Of a stretch of DNA of 64,000 nucleotides, positions 36,970 through 50,165 are shown in pieces; the stretch's first letter is position 1; each line of letters opens with the position of its first letter. The stretch comes from Unio delphinus (Eukaryota; Mollusca; Bivalvia; Unionida; Unionidae). Location: contig JAQISU010000032.1 in the NCBI GenBank assembly GCA_029339505.1, positions 6,440,001 through 6,504,000 on the forward strand, written 5' to 3'. Both the position numbers and the translations under genes were made by a program. The notes under the pieces were generated by a model, which was not told the DNA's origin, did not search any database, and was given only the letters and a program-made list of their open reading frames with translations.

Positions 36970-36975
<6 letters not shown>
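35964..36975. other. No gene seen
   Basis: Opposed short frames at 35915-36310 and 36482-36847 lack motifs or a splice context that would support a gene. Confidence 0.4.
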
Positions 36976-37021
<46 letters not shown>

Positions 37022-37041
37022 TCACTCTTACTATGCAGATG

Positions 37042-37118
<77 letters not shown>
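36976..37118. repeat. (TA)n and (TC)n microsatellites
   Basis: A TA run to 37020 and a TC run from 37046 to 37118 are separated by about 25 bases. Confidence 0.95.
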
Positions 37119-37120
<2 letters not shown>

Positions 37121-37886
37121 ATATACCCATATACATACATCATCGCTCAACAAAGTCAAGAAAATCCAATTAACGATGATATTCAAATTTGAAAAACTTA
37201 CAAAATTATAGTTTCTCGTCAGATCTGGTAAACCATTATGTTATTTTAGCCGAAGAACTAAGACAGAATGTATGCACAAAAGATGATGTTTATAAGAAAA
37301 CAATTGCAACTAGAGGCGACCTTAGTTTATCCATATTACGCATGATAACAAATGATAATCGTGTATTTATTCTTGCAAACTATTGACATAGTCGCTAAAA
37401 GATAGGAAGAAAACGCCAATAGTTCTTGGTAAATTAAAGTGTAATAAATTAGTCTTGACTGATCGACTCTGTATAGACGTTCCTGAATGTGGATACAAGA
37501 TAAATGACAGGAATGGAGCGGGCAGATATTGTCAACCAATAATAGCGACTGATTTAAATAGCAGAAATGAATTGCTATATAAATATGAGAGAGGTGGTTG
37601 TGTTTACTTTTCTAACACGTTTAGGATGCTACCGATCACCATCATATTTTCAAGACGTATATATAATGTAGAAGAAGTCTAATGCGCTGAATAATTAACG
37701 CTCTTCCGGCCGCGATAAATTAATTAATAATAAGTGTAGCGTTCTGCAAAGGTTGGGGTGGGGTACTTCCAAAGTATTGGTTAAAATATTATGAAAGTTC
37801 CACCTGGCTCGTGAATTTAAATTTAAATTAAAGACCAAATAGGTATACGGCTCTGAGCCCCCAGTCAGCACTGCCGACGGTTAAAT

Positions 37887-37890
<4 letters not shown>
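37119..37890. other. No gene confirmed; short plus-strand frames
   Basis: Frames at 37189-37386 and 37455-37682 look somewhat more protein-like than their surroundings, but no family motif or splice structure is visible. Confidence 0.3.

Positions 37891-37892
<2 letters not shown>

Positions 37893-37960
<68 letters not shown>
37893..37960. repeat. (TA)n microsatellite
   Basis: A pure TA run. Confidence 0.95.
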
Positions 37961-37961
<1 letters not shown>

Positions 37962-39120
37962 CACGAAGATGAAATCCAACAATAACAATTTAATGAAGCC
38001 TATAAATTTAAATGTCACACAATCACTCGTCCTTTAAGTGATAGCCTATTTCATCTTATGATTTTCAGTGTGAGTTCGATTTTCCACCTGGCCTTTGGTT
38101 GTACTCATCTATTTATCCGATCCTCCCACTCCTCCTGGATTCTACCTCTCCCGACTTCTCTCCTCCCTTCACTTTCCTTCCGTTCTTTATCACGACTATT
38201 GGGACCACTTTCCCTGGTCTGTTCCCCGAAGCCTCCTCTCCAGATTTCCCTCTTTCCTTCTCTTCCTTCTGTCTCTAACGGAGACACTGGGACCACTCAC
38301 TAGTCTGTCCCTCGAAGCTTCCTTTTTAGAAGCTACACTTAGAATCCTGTTCCTAAGGTTTTTCCGCCAATTAACGTATGGCCGCCGGAGTTCCAATTCA
38401 CGGTGCGTTCTGTAACGACTATGGCAACTAACGCTCGATGGCCGGGTTAAAGATATATATTTTAGAATAAATCAGGGTCCCACCCTATCTCGATTCTGAT
38501 TGGGTAGCGCTGGGGCCCTATCCACTCGACTTATTCAATCTGGCGGTCCATCAGCGTATCCAGAAGATAAGGCACGCCCACTCCTTCTGGCAGCTTCTTT
38601 GATGTACAAAACATCCTTCCAGCCCAAGGTGCTAATTACACTTCTGACGGGCTTTGGTCAGCTTCCTCTCTTAACTATGGCAAACTTACGTAAGGGATGG
38701 TGTTAGCCTGCGGTCATGTGTAACAATAGACAGTGGCTTGCCCGACTTACTTGATAACACATGGTTCTAATTTAATTTTGGGTCGGGCAACGCCACAATA
38801 AGGATACACTTGATTCAGTTTCTTTGGCCAAAGACAGCAAACAGAAGGGTATGAAAAAAATGATTTAGTCAGTATTTCTGGGAAGGTATAATAAGTAGAA
38901 AGAAATTACCAACATTTGATCGTGTTTTATACTTTCTAATACCTTACTATAGTCTCTGTGCGAGCAAAGAAATTTTGACAGTTTAGTCAGGTTATTAAGT
39001 GTCTACCTAATTATAATTGTATGACAAGAGTCTATATTTAACTTTACAAGCAAGGTACAGATGTTGGTATTCATAAACAGCCAACACACGGTCAAACTTA
39101 GAGAAACTTAAAACTGTACA
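37961..39120. other. GC-richer insertion-like segment with a pyrimidine-rich block
   Basis: 38110-38290 is strongly C/T-rich on the plus strand. 38450-38760 is richer in G and C than the flanks. The block has no match to the paralogous 47 kb region, so it may be a mobile element, but I found no termini or coding motif. Confidence 0.3.
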
Positions 39121-39180
39121 ACGATTTTGTATGTATTCAACAATGCATCAACAAGAAAATTTATGTAGAGGTATTTAATT

Positions 39181-39185
<5 letters not shown>

Positions 39186-39272
<87 letters not shown>

Positions 39273-39280
39273 TGTGTGTG
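39186..39280. repeat. (GA)n-(GT)n microsatellite
   Basis: A GA run passes into a GT run. Confidence 0.95.
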
Positions 39281-39402
39281 GTGCACTGTCCACTTGAAAC
39301 TGTCACACAATTAAAGGAAAACATAACCCGCAAAAGACTATAATTCTTGCTCATTTGGAAAAGAGGGTGGCAAAGTAGGTCTAACATAAATTGTACACAG
39401 AG

Positions 39403-39406
<4 letters not shown>

Positions 39407-39458
<52 letters not shown>
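39407..39458. repeat. (CA)n microsatellite
   Basis: A pure CA run. Confidence 0.95.
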
Positions 39459-42204
39459 AGCGGTATTTGATCAAACATAATGTAATGACACTCATCCAAG
39501 ATGTGGCATCAAATCGATGGTTTGCACTATCAACAATAACGGTGTCGTTGTTATCGGTTTTTTTTTCAAACCAATAACAGATCTCATGATTTCTTATTTC
39601 CTGATGGAAGGTCAACAACCTCGGCCACATATTTGGTGTATTACCGATGTTAATTGACTGCTTCATTTCATTTCATTTCATTTCAGTTCAACTGTTCAAC
39701 TGTTGAGAAATCTCCGCATAGACGTGATGCTTTTTTACATTTGCCATGTAAAGTGTGTTGATATTAGTCCAGATATGACTGAATGACATTTCAGTATGGT
39801 GGATTGAATGGTGTTTATTTCATGTTAAATCATACGGACACGTAATAGTCAATATTCCAAATCTGGATCTGATAAAACCATTGGTTTGAATCATCCCCCG
39901 AAACGGAAATAGCGTGCAATAAAACCCTAAATACCTAACGATAATCTGATTTTGGATTAAGGTAGAATATTTAGATATCCGACTTCAAGTTTATACTTCA
40001 TATCTCTGGTTAATGCTGTCATTCATGATGAGGCAATAACTGAGTCATTTATGTCTATATTTTTGGGGTGGGGTTGGGTAGAATTTTTTATACTTAATTG
40101 CGAGATTTCATGTTGATGAAATATTTATAAAAGTTGATAGTATCCTCATATATTTGTCACATGACCCTTGAAGATAAGTTTAAACAGTGCGGCATGCACA
40201 AAAGATTTTAACATTTCAAGAAAATGAAATCAGTTAATAGCAGTCGTATATATATAATAATGTTAAACTTTACTACATCGTTCATTCTGTCTATTAACGC
40301 AAAAAAATCATATGTATCACACACACACAGATCATCAGTAACGCATATTAATATTGATTCTGATACAATTGTATATGTCAACCAACTTTACACAAAAATA
40401 TATTTTGCTACAAAATCAAATGCTGACAGCTACTAGTAACAAAACATCACGAATGAATTATTGCGTTTAGTTTTCTTGTATCTACAGTTTAAATATTACG
40501 TACCAGACCAAGCCAAACACCATCCTTTCGCTTTTGTCTTCCATGTATCTCTCTCGCTGCATTATGTGCATGTACGTCAACAGTCTTGATTTATTCTCCA
40601 ACTCTTGCTGCATGTTCAATAAGTAATACATTAGCTTATAATGGAGGAACTTGCACTTGTTTCCAGTCCTGTGCCTAGTATACGTTTTGGCGATAAAGAA
40701 AATGTTTGAAATTAAACTAATTTATCGAGTTGCTAGTGTTGACCGGTACTACTGACACTTTTACATGACAGGAACCAGTAGGCTCATCCCATTACGGACG
40801 AGACTGATATTTTAGATGTTATGATTATATTGGATCATACCACGCATTCCTTAGCAAACATATCCGGACTGAACAAAGATAAGGTTTATTAAGTGTTTAT
40901 TACACCAAAAAAAGAAACAAAACCACAGAATTGCTGCGGCACATTCTGGCAAATACTTCTGGGTCGTCCACCGTACAAATATAAGTGATTCGCAGTATTC
41001 AAGTACTTTTTTCTTGTTCCTAATTGATTGATGATGGAATGAAAACGTATACAGGACATGAACTGGGCACCTGACTTTTGATGTAAAACAGTATGATGGG
41101 TATAACCTAAATTTTCAAAAGATCGAAAAGCCCATATTTACGTTACGACCAGAATCCAGTCTAATGAGAGCACACTTAACACGTGCATAAAAATCGGACG
41201 AATCATTGTGCTTATATCAAACTTAAGATTAATGTATACTATAAATAACAAGAAGTTCGTTGTTGATCTGGTCCACCCCGGTCAATACTACTCAATTGGG
41301 GCTGAGGATGGGGGTAGCTTTAACATCATAAATGTAGGATTTTGACCACTCTAGTGACCTTCTGTAGGTCTGTGTCATATTATTATCGTTCTAAACAGCG
41401 ACAATCGTCTGCTTTATTATAACGATCAGATCAAGGAGGTCTGTAAAACAATATCCACTAGGAAAGATTTTGTTCAAGAAGCATGTCACTAATTTAACAC
41501 GATACTCTGCAGGGACGTCCCATTGTTTACTGGCCGACTAAATATGGGAAAACTGTCACCTTTCTTTCTTTAGTGTTAATTTTTTTTATACTCATTTTAA
41601 TAATATCGGAGAAAACTTAGTAATCAGTCGTATCCAGTCAACTGACCTTCACTGGTTCCAGTGTTATAAATGTCCATCGGCTGGACGGCATTATTTACGA
41701 TCATAAAGCATGCACTTTTATGAAAGTAAATGCATCAAGTGAACAAAATAAAAAAAAAAGTTGAAGAAACGGTAATCTTTTGTAAGAAATTCGGTTATAG
41801 TTGTTTATATTGTGCGTTTTTTCTGTATGTAATCGCTATTGATTTCAATCTGAAACCAATAATAAGGAAGTAGTAGTAACAGTAGTGAACGTCGTAGTAG
41901 TAGTAATAGCTGTGGACGTTGTCGTACTGGTAGTCTATTTATAGTGATTTTTTGTCATCATCATAATTGAAGGATGAAGGTATACCCACAGTGAATAATT
42001 CACATTTCCAATGCAACAGTCAATTCTGCTTTTCACATACATACAGGGATAAAACTCCCACATACTCGTACATATATGAATTGTGTTCTTTTCTCTCCAT
42101 CTATTACATGCATTTGAATGTCATCCGTGTTTTGAATTCATGAATAAAGATAAATGATTTTCTTTTGACAAAAAGAAACCTTCCGTCTTCTTTTTATCTA
42201 CTAA

Positions 42205-42300
42205 TTTTAATATTTTAATTTTAATTTTAATTTTAATATTTTAATTTTAATTTTAATTTTAATATTTTAATATTTTAATATTTTAATTTTAATATTTTAT
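42205..42300. repeat. TTTTAA/TTTTAATA simple repeat
   Basis: Repeats of 'attttaattttaatattttaat' type, AT only. Confidence 0.9.
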
Positions 42301-42980
42301 TGTTTGTGGTTGCCAGTTTACTAATCTAGCTTTTTAGGAATAGTCGAAATTGCGTCTAAACTTTTCAATCAAATATCATTGCTTTATGTAGTGTCGTATG
42401 ATACTTAAAAATTAAATGAATTAAGCATGCACTGTTGCTTGCATCCGTGTCTTGCAAAATGTATTTAATTTTTTTCTAAATTTTACAATATAGGCGTTTA
42501 AGAGTTGCTAAATGTTTTCATACTACATGCAAGAGTCATTCACAAATTTAAGGGGGGGGGGGGAATCAATTTTTCATTAATGTCTCCATTCTCATTATTC
42601 TGTACTTTTGAGAAAGTTCAGATACCGTGAGAAATATTTATTTTCAGAGACAGATGGCTGAGCTGCCTCAAAAGAATGTACGTAAGAAATAGTATCCATA
42701 AGTGTTTCGTATGTTCTAAACACGACTCAGGCGCCAGTTCTACTAGTGGTGTGAAAATCTGTATCACGGTATATATGGCTCTATTGTTTCTATTTGTACT
42801 TATCTAGTCACACGATAACGTCCTTGGTAAGATCTGATACTATCTAACAAGCAAAATGTACTAGTGTACCTACTCCGTGTGGGGTCATTCAGTAACAGCA
42901 ATTGTGTGGATTAAAAAAAACAATAATTCTCTCCAGGTTCACACACATTTCGATTGGCTGTCTTCAATAGCTATCGAACC
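42301..42980. other. Upstream region of the 43 kb GTPase gene
   Basis: No coding pattern. It contains a 13-base G run near 42551. It does not resemble the upstream block of the array genes. Confidence 0.4.
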
Positions 42981-42983
42981 GCC

Positions 42984-42991
42984 TTTATAAG
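42984..42991 (+). promoter_or_regulatory. TATA box of the 43 kb GTPase gene
   Basis: TTTATAAG lies about 105 bp before the ATG, nearly the same distance as in the array genes, although the surrounding promoter sequence differs. Confidence 0.6.
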
Positions 42992-43093
42992 CGAGAGCAG
43001 ACTTCATCTGTAGTATATCGCTAATACAAGGCAAAGAGAATATATATATACAAGATTATAGTCAAACACAGCTGATTCACTCAAACAACCAGC

Positions 43094-43453
43094 ATGGGAA
43101 TAAAAGAGGAAACAAAAATTATCACATGTACGCTCGTTGGAGATGGAATGGTTGGCAAGACCAGCCTAGCGCTTACGTTTATGAAGGAAAAAGTACCCGA
43201 GAAATATGTGGCAACAGTCTTTGATAATTTTGCCAGTAAGTTTAATTTTTATGATATCGAATTTATTCAATGTATACAATCACTTATTCAACTGTATTCT
43301 TTAAATTAATTATGTTTATGTTTTGACTAACTTTAATAATAGTTTTTGACAAACATGCGTGTATATTACTGAAATGTGACATGTTCGTAAGATAAAAACC
43401 TGTAGCAGCAGCAGTAGCAGTAGTAGTAGTAGTAGCTCTATTAGTAGTAACAA

Positions 43454-43500
<47 letters not shown>

Positions 43501-43984
43501 TAAACTATTTTAATTTCTTTTCGCAGGCAGTCAGTCGATTACAGGGGACAGGTACACTGTAAGCGTGTTCGATACGGCGGGAGAGCAGGACTACGAGGGA
43601 CTCCGGGTTTTCACGTACAAAGAGAGTGAAGTAATTGTCATCTGCTACTGTGTGGTTGAACGAGACTCCTTCTGCAGTGTAAAAGACCACTGGATGCCCG
43701 AAATTAAGAAACACTTGGGAAGCGCCAACAAAAAGCCTGTCATCCTTGTGGCTACTCAGGTCGACCTGAGAAACAAGGCCGACTATGATATGGATACCCC
43801 CGTGTCCACCTTGGAGGGGGAGCGGTTAGCCAAGGACATTGGAGCTGAAAAGTTCATTGAGTGCTCCGCTGTCACCAAAGAGGGTGTTCCAGAAGTGTTC
43901 CAGAATGTGATCCTGTGCGGCGTCAAGAAAAGGAAAAAAAAATTAAACATTGTAAAGAAAATTTTCAAAAAACTTACCAAGTGA
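43094..43984 (+). CDS. Atypical Rho/Cdc42-like small GTPase, single-copy relative
   Basis: Exons 43094-43235 and 43527-43984 flank a 291 bp phase-1 intron containing a (GTA)n run, encoding 199 residues. P-loop GDGMVGKT (16-23) has the normal Gly at the Gly12 position. Switch I is YVATVFD with Thr41. Switch II reads DTAGEQDYE (63-71), so Glu67 replaces the catalytic Gln61 and Gln follows it. Base-binding TQVD and canonical ECSAV are present. The Rho insert is as short as in the array proteins. The tail (KKRKKKLNIVKKIFKKLTK) is very basic with no CAAX cysteine. It is clearly homologous to the array genes (shared intron site, YKESEV, VILVATQ), but with a more canonical P-loop and G5. It may keep the ancestral form. 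AATAAA is near 44160-44170. Confidence 0.87.
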
Positions 43985-45140
43985 CTTTGATTCAGTGCTA
44001 TGTGGTTTTAATCTGAAGTAGATTCCCAAATCTGCCAAACTAATAACCCTAATAAGGGTTTCAACAGGGTCCGATTTGTGTTAACTATGGTGCAGAATAA
44101 TCTTTGGTCTTGTGTAACGTCGGAACTCCATCATTTGTTCGAGAATAGATGTGTTTTCTAATAAAATAAACTTGCATATGTCTTTCGTTGGACATGGACA
44201 TATTGGTCTACCTGAGAAAATGTTGATATTCCATTTCAATACTTGCTTAAATGTTGGCAGGTTTAACGTCAGCGTTTAAGACATCATGAACACGATGAAA
44301 TGTGAGACATATATAATGTGTTGAATATGACGATTATAATGACTAAGAAGAGTTCTTTTGGTGGCTTTTAATTCGTATCAGAAAGACATTATGTTAGTTC
44401 CATTCTTACGAGTCATGTCCCTTTGTCTGAAAATAAACGGTTAAACGGTTGTAAAAATGTCAGAGGTTAACATATCACTTGTCATTTATTTACCAATATG
44501 GCGGTCATTTCTGTTTTTCATTCCATATTTTTTAATCTCAATTGTTTTTAGTTTTCTAACAGTGTCAATTTTTTGTGCAATTTTAATATATATGTCTTGG
44601 AACAAACATGACATGCGCATTCAGTCAGCGGGAATATGTGTTCACGTTTCTTGCATTTAATCATTCTATATGTGTTCAATCAAATTCTAGGCTTATTTAG
44701 TTCATTATTTATTGCTAAATATAGATACTGTATACACCATGCCGTTGATCGGCTACGTACATTTTAGTATTTTACCTTAATAAAATATGACTAAAAAATA
44801 CTCTTTTGCTTGTTGTTTTTTTGTCTTCGTTTTTAATACAACACGTCTTTTTTTCCACTAGGACTTTTCAGTATGTTTTAGTGTGAGTCCTGGTAATTCT
44901 GTTAATGATGGGTCATTTAGTGTGGAATTTCTCTACCTCTCCAATTACTTCAAAGTGATTTTATGAACATCCAAAAAATACGTGAACTTAAAGACGTACC
45001 AAAAAAAAAAAAGTCGAGTCACGTGATCATCTACAGCTAAATTGATCCACACTTTCTCCCAGAAAGAATGAAGAAATGAAATACCATTTAGATTTTAATT
45101 CTACGATATCTTACGGTTGGGTTATAAACAAAATCCCACT
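43985..45140. other. 3' UTR and intergenic DNA, no further gene seen
   Basis: The hairpins of the array 3' UTR are not present here. A frame at 44457-44660 is hydrophobic but short and without support. Confidence 0.45.
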
Positions 45141-45142
45141 AG

Positions 45143-45330
<188 letters not shown>

Positions 45331-45410
45331 TAATACTATGACATACCGTGCAGAATATTCAAATCCTCACTTCAGTCAAAGTGTACTCAACAAGGCGTGA
45401 AAAGACTGTT

Positions 45411-45528
45411 CAGGCCTGGTCCTAGCACTAGATGAACGATGCAATTGCCTAGGGCCCCGCGCTTTCAGGCAATACAATTATATTTGCTTGGGGCCCCGCG
45501 CTCATCGCTTATCCTAGGACCGGGCCTG
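45411..45528. mobile_element. 118-bp hAT-type MITE
   Basis: Terminal inverted repeats: the left end is CAGGCCTGGTCCTAG and the right end, reverse-complemented, is CAGGCCCGGTCCTAG. The flanks are AGACTGTT (45403-45410) and AGAATGTT (45529-45536), an 8-bp target duplication with one mismatch. CAGG-type ends plus 8-bp duplications point to the hAT superfamily. The interior has two 'ggggccccgcgct'-like blocks and no coding capacity. Confidence 0.8.
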
Positions 45529-46019
45529 AGAATGTTTACCTGTTTCATATTTCAGTTTCAGATGAAATGGAATAGTTGTGTAGTAAGAGTTCGTTTCTGC
45601 CTCCTCGAACCCGGCGCGGACGATGGATACACTATATCATTTTTATCTGAAAATACACGCGCAAAAGAATAGCATCATCTCTCTCAGAGACATTCACGTT
45701 CAACTAACATTCAGGGATATATCATCATACCTTTCCTATAACAAGCAATTATCTACTTAGATCTCGTACTGTACATAAATTTAATTCGTAACAATTCCTG
45801 ATGAAAGAAAGTAATTATTTTCCCGCCAGTACTGTTACATGTTTCTCACATCCCGTAATTAAAATTAAATATGCAAGTCTCCCTTTCAAAACAGATATAC
45901 TTAAATAACTATCACACACACATGCACGCGCGTGCGCGTATACCACATTCATAATAACATCACACCACACGCGGAGACCAACATCAACACCGCGTTAACC
46001 ACCAAACGCATTTTCTCGT

Positions 46020-46680
46020 AAATATTTTCATTAGCCAGTGACGTAGCAATACCTGAACTTTTTATCTTTCTTGTGACGGCAAACCAGACATTTTCCAGAA
46101 AGGGGATGGGTAGAAATTGTTGCTACACCACAAGTACTTGTATTTACCTTCCTGACTGATTCATCTACATACGTAATTTCCAGCACCCTGATTTTGGCGA
46201 TGACAAATGATGTTTAGCCAGATACATCGTAGATACTTGAACATCAATTAGGATATTTCTTTGCGTACATAAAACTTATCATACGATAGAAATGTATTTG
46301 CTCTGTGCAAGTAAATTCCGATGTATTTATAAAATGAAAGTCTTGTTTATCACTAAGGTAAACCAATTCATGAAATAAATAGATCATGCATATAAAATCC
46401 TCGATCCGAAACTCTCTAAGAATTAATGTTAGTTTACAGAACAGTGGTTACTGTCGAAATTGTTAAAAGACAACTTAACTCACCCATGGAATGAATAATT
46501 TGCAAAGCACCTGTTGCCTTTTGATCGTGCATAGTAATTTTGTGCTATGTTCATTGTTCATGCTATGTTCATACTAATGAAGACAAATTTCTTAAAGTCC
46601 AAAAAATGGTAACAGAGAGAATAATAAATCTAATAATTAAACATTATGACCAGTCGATGCTAATATTAAAAATATGCTCG
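46020..46680. repeat. Piece of the dispersed duplication (partner at 26.9-27.5 kb)
   Basis: Direct-orientation match described at 26900-27500. It lies shortly before the larger duplicated block that starts near 47.2 kb. Confidence 0.55.
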
Positions 46681-47862
46681 AATAAATTAGAGGTAAGGAT
46701 TTGCGGAAACTAAACAACAGACTTCTTTTAGACACTATTTTTGTTAATGAAATCAAAATTTTGCATTTATTTTCAGCCTGGATAACGTCTAAAATGTACG
46801 CACATTGCATTTGTTATTAGGTTTTTGCTTGAAATCTCCAGATGATACGTTACTTTTTAAAATACGGTGGCAAATATTTCTTCAGTTCACAGAAAAGATA
46901 CGAGGTAAACCAATATGTATCATCTATCGGTTAATCCAGGCGAAACCAAAATCTATTTGTACAGCAAAGGTTTGATATTTTGTTGTCACTTCATTTTGTT
47001 ATCAGTATTGCCTATACATTAGTGATTGTCGACTCTACCAGAAATGTTAATTTACAAATTCTATAATTTCTTCATCCGAGTTCTAGTGCTTTAGTTTTTG
47101 TTTTATCCCTACAGATACCTGATCATAGCAATCGATATTGTTGACTAACATTTACACACTAGAAATAATCGAGAAACATTACGGTATCTTTTGGGAAAAT
47201 GTACGTAAATAAACATTACGGTATCTTTTGGGAAAACGTATCGAATCAACAAGCTTTGCATTTATTCGCAATCTGATTCTTTTCAAAAACAAAGTACATA
47301 TTTGTTCATCATCAGCAGAAACAAAAGGGCACTGTTCTTGCACTGGACGAGAGCAAAAGCTGCGTGTGTTTGTGTGTGAGTGTGCGTATACAGTGTATGC
47401 ACAATACACCTGAACGAGCACACAATTGAAAGAAAATGTAATCCCAGATATACATTTCTACTAATTTTGGAAAACAGGGTTGCAAAATAAGTCTGGCAAA
47501 AGTTGCAAATGAAGTCTACAAAAGCGCCAGCGATATTTGATCAAACATTATGTAAATGACACTCTAGTGTCTATAGTTCCACGATATCTCATCAAATCGA
47601 TGGTTTACACTATCAACCATAACGAGGATTTTTTCTGAATCAGTCATTGACGTTATTAACATTGTTCGATATAAAATATATGTCATCGTTATCGTTAATT
47701 TTACAAATGACTCCTCTCAGGATTTCTTATTTCCTGATGGCAGGTTAACAACCTCGACCAAATATTTCTTATATTGACGGTATATAACTGATTCAGTTCA
47801 ACTTTTCAACTGTTGAGAAAACTCCACATATTGGCGATAATTTATATAATTTGCCAAGTAAA

Positions 47863-47961
47863 TTGTGTTGATTGAATGGTGTTTATTTCATGTAAATTGT
47901 GTTGATTGAATGGTGTTTATTTCATGTAAATTGTGTTGATTGAATGGTGTTTATTTCATGT
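47863..47961. repeat. 33-bp tandem triplication
   Basis: 'gtgttgattgaatggtgttt' plus 'atttcatgtaaatt' is repeated three times almost exactly. The paralogous site near 39802 has one copy, so the expansion came after the segmental duplication. Confidence 0.92.
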
Positions 47962-48028
47962 TAAATCTCACAGAAACGTAAGAAGTCAAATATTCCATTT
48001 CTGGATCTGATAAAACATGGATGCTCCC

Positions 48029-48217
48029 CAGAGGCGTAGCGAGGGGGGGGGCGGGGGATACATATGTCCCCGGGCGCCAAGGTACAGGGGCGCCAAAATG
48101 AGGCTTGCAACGTTACATTATAATAAGAAAACAAGGGTAATAAATCTGTCACAAGATCGCTGGGGCGCCAATTTTATAGTTTGTCCCCGGGCGCAAAATA
48201 TCATCGCTACGCCTCTG
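48029..48217. mobile_element. 189-bp hAT-type MITE
   Basis: Both ends read CAGAGGCGTAGCGA inward, a 14-bp perfect terminal inverted repeat. It is flanked by a perfect 8-bp target duplication, ATGCTCCC, at 48021-48028 and 48218-48225. The inside has an inverted GGGGCGCC / CCCCGGGCGC arrangement and a G-run, with no coding capacity. The paralogous site near 39880 lacks it, giving an empty-site control. Confidence 0.9.
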
Positions 48218-50093
48218 ATGCTCCCAAAAAATCAAGTAGCAAGCCCCTAAAATAGTATCTATCCAGTAATCTGCATTTAGAAAAAGGTAATATATTTAAA
48301 TAATCCTTCCTCGAAGTTTATATTTACATATCTCTGGTTAATTGTGTCATACATAATTTGTCACGTGACCCTTGTATTTAAGTTTATGACCGAAAGAGTG
48401 AACCATGCACAAAAAATAATATCATTTAAAGAAAATAATAACCATTTCATCGCAGTTGTCTATTTAATCATAAGTAACTATACAACAACGTCCATTCTCC
48501 AAGATCATCTGAATTATTGGCTTAAGATCTAACATAACGTTCACATAACTTATAGTTTCTCAAAATGCTAGGAGTCAGTTTTCATTTTTAATTTTATTGG
48601 ACACAACCCAAATGTATCTCCAAGAGAATCATTCCACATTGTCAACACACAATACACTACACTACTTCAGTGGACCTCCAAACTTTGCAGGCTGAGAAGA
48701 ACTTTATTTTCGAACTGATGTCTTGTCTAGCTGAAAAACTAAATAAGTAAAATTCTCTGTAGTTTTTATCAAATTATCAACAATCGATCTTTGAATCCAA
48801 TAATTGATTTCCACGCACCCTATTCACGAAACGCTGCGCCGTATTATTTAAGAACCTCGAAGAATATCATTTGATATGGAAGCTGAATACCTCTGTTAAA
48901 AAATCATACATACACTTATCTAGTTATGGAACCATCTTCCACAATTCACAAGAAACTGTTCATCTGTATCTACCTTCAAGAAAGAACGTATCCGGTCCAA
49001 TATGTCTGTTACTTAGCATTTGAAAAAACTAGAACTTATAATAAGCCGATTAAAACACAAGTGTAATCCGCTCAAGTATGCTTTATTTGTACATATTTTT
49101 ATCCATTCTTCCTGTTCTTGTGGATTTCCAATATTAAATAATCATACTTTTCTTTTTGAATGCAATCTGATGAATAATCCAAGAAATCATTTGTCTCAGC
49201 AACTAGTATTAGTATTGATTCTCATACAATTATATATGGTAAAACATTACATATACATTGCTGCAATGGAAAATGCAGAAAATTGTAACTTAGTTTACTT
49301 GTGTCTACTATTTAAAATGTTAACTTTAAATAAACACTCTCTCGCCGCTATTTTTTCTCTTCGTCCTTCTCATTCCATTATATGTATGTACATTACCATT
49401 CTCGAATTTTGTTACATATCTAACCTGTATGCTCAGTAATAAATAAATTAAGTTTATAATGGAGTAATTTGAGTTGATAAACTTGTTTCCAATCTTTTAC
49501 CTTGGCGATAAAATATGTTTAAAACTAAGTTAACGAGTGGCTTATGTTGACCGGTACTACTGACTCTTCTATGTGACATGAAATAGAAAGCCAATCCCAA
49601 CATGGACGAGAATGTGAAATAAAACATATACGTATATGTTCGATCAAGCCAGTTTACTTTTGTCAGTACATCACAAGCTCCTAAATGTTAGCACACATCC
49701 TTTAACCAACGAATACGGACTGAATATCGATAAGGTTCCTTACGTTTTCTTTACAAAAAGCAAAACAACAAAAAATTGATTGCTCGGGATGTTCCGGCAA
49801 ATAATTATGGGTCGACCATCTTTCGCACATGAGTGATTCGCAGTATTTAACGTGTAATCAAGTACTTTTCTGTAGTCTCTAATTGATTGGTGATGGAATG
49901 AAAACATAGGCAGGACCTGAACTGGGCACCTGACTGCTTTTGATGTAAACGGTAAGCTGGGTCTACCCTACAGTGTATTTTTCAAAAGATCAAAAAGCCG
50001 ATATTCATGTTACAACCAGAATCCGGTCAAATGAGTGCGCATTGGACGCATGTCGAAAGAACCGGATGAAGAAGCCTATTTACATCCAAAGAA

Positions 50094-50095
50094 AG

Positions 50096-50165
<70 letters not shown>
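50094..50165. repeat. (ACT)n-(AAT)n microsatellite
   Basis: Two adjoining trinucleotide runs. Confidence 0.95.

Larger units (their letters stand above)
39120..41960. repeat. Segmental duplication, left copy
   Basis: Matches about 47200-51600 in direct orientation across several kilobases. Pairs include 'gatttcttatttcctgatgg' (39588/47720), 'gattgaatggtgtttatttc' (39802/47943) and 'ggacgtcccattgtttactg' (41513/51168). No gene is evident inside either copy. The two copies flank the GTPase gene at 43 kb. Confidence 0.75.
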
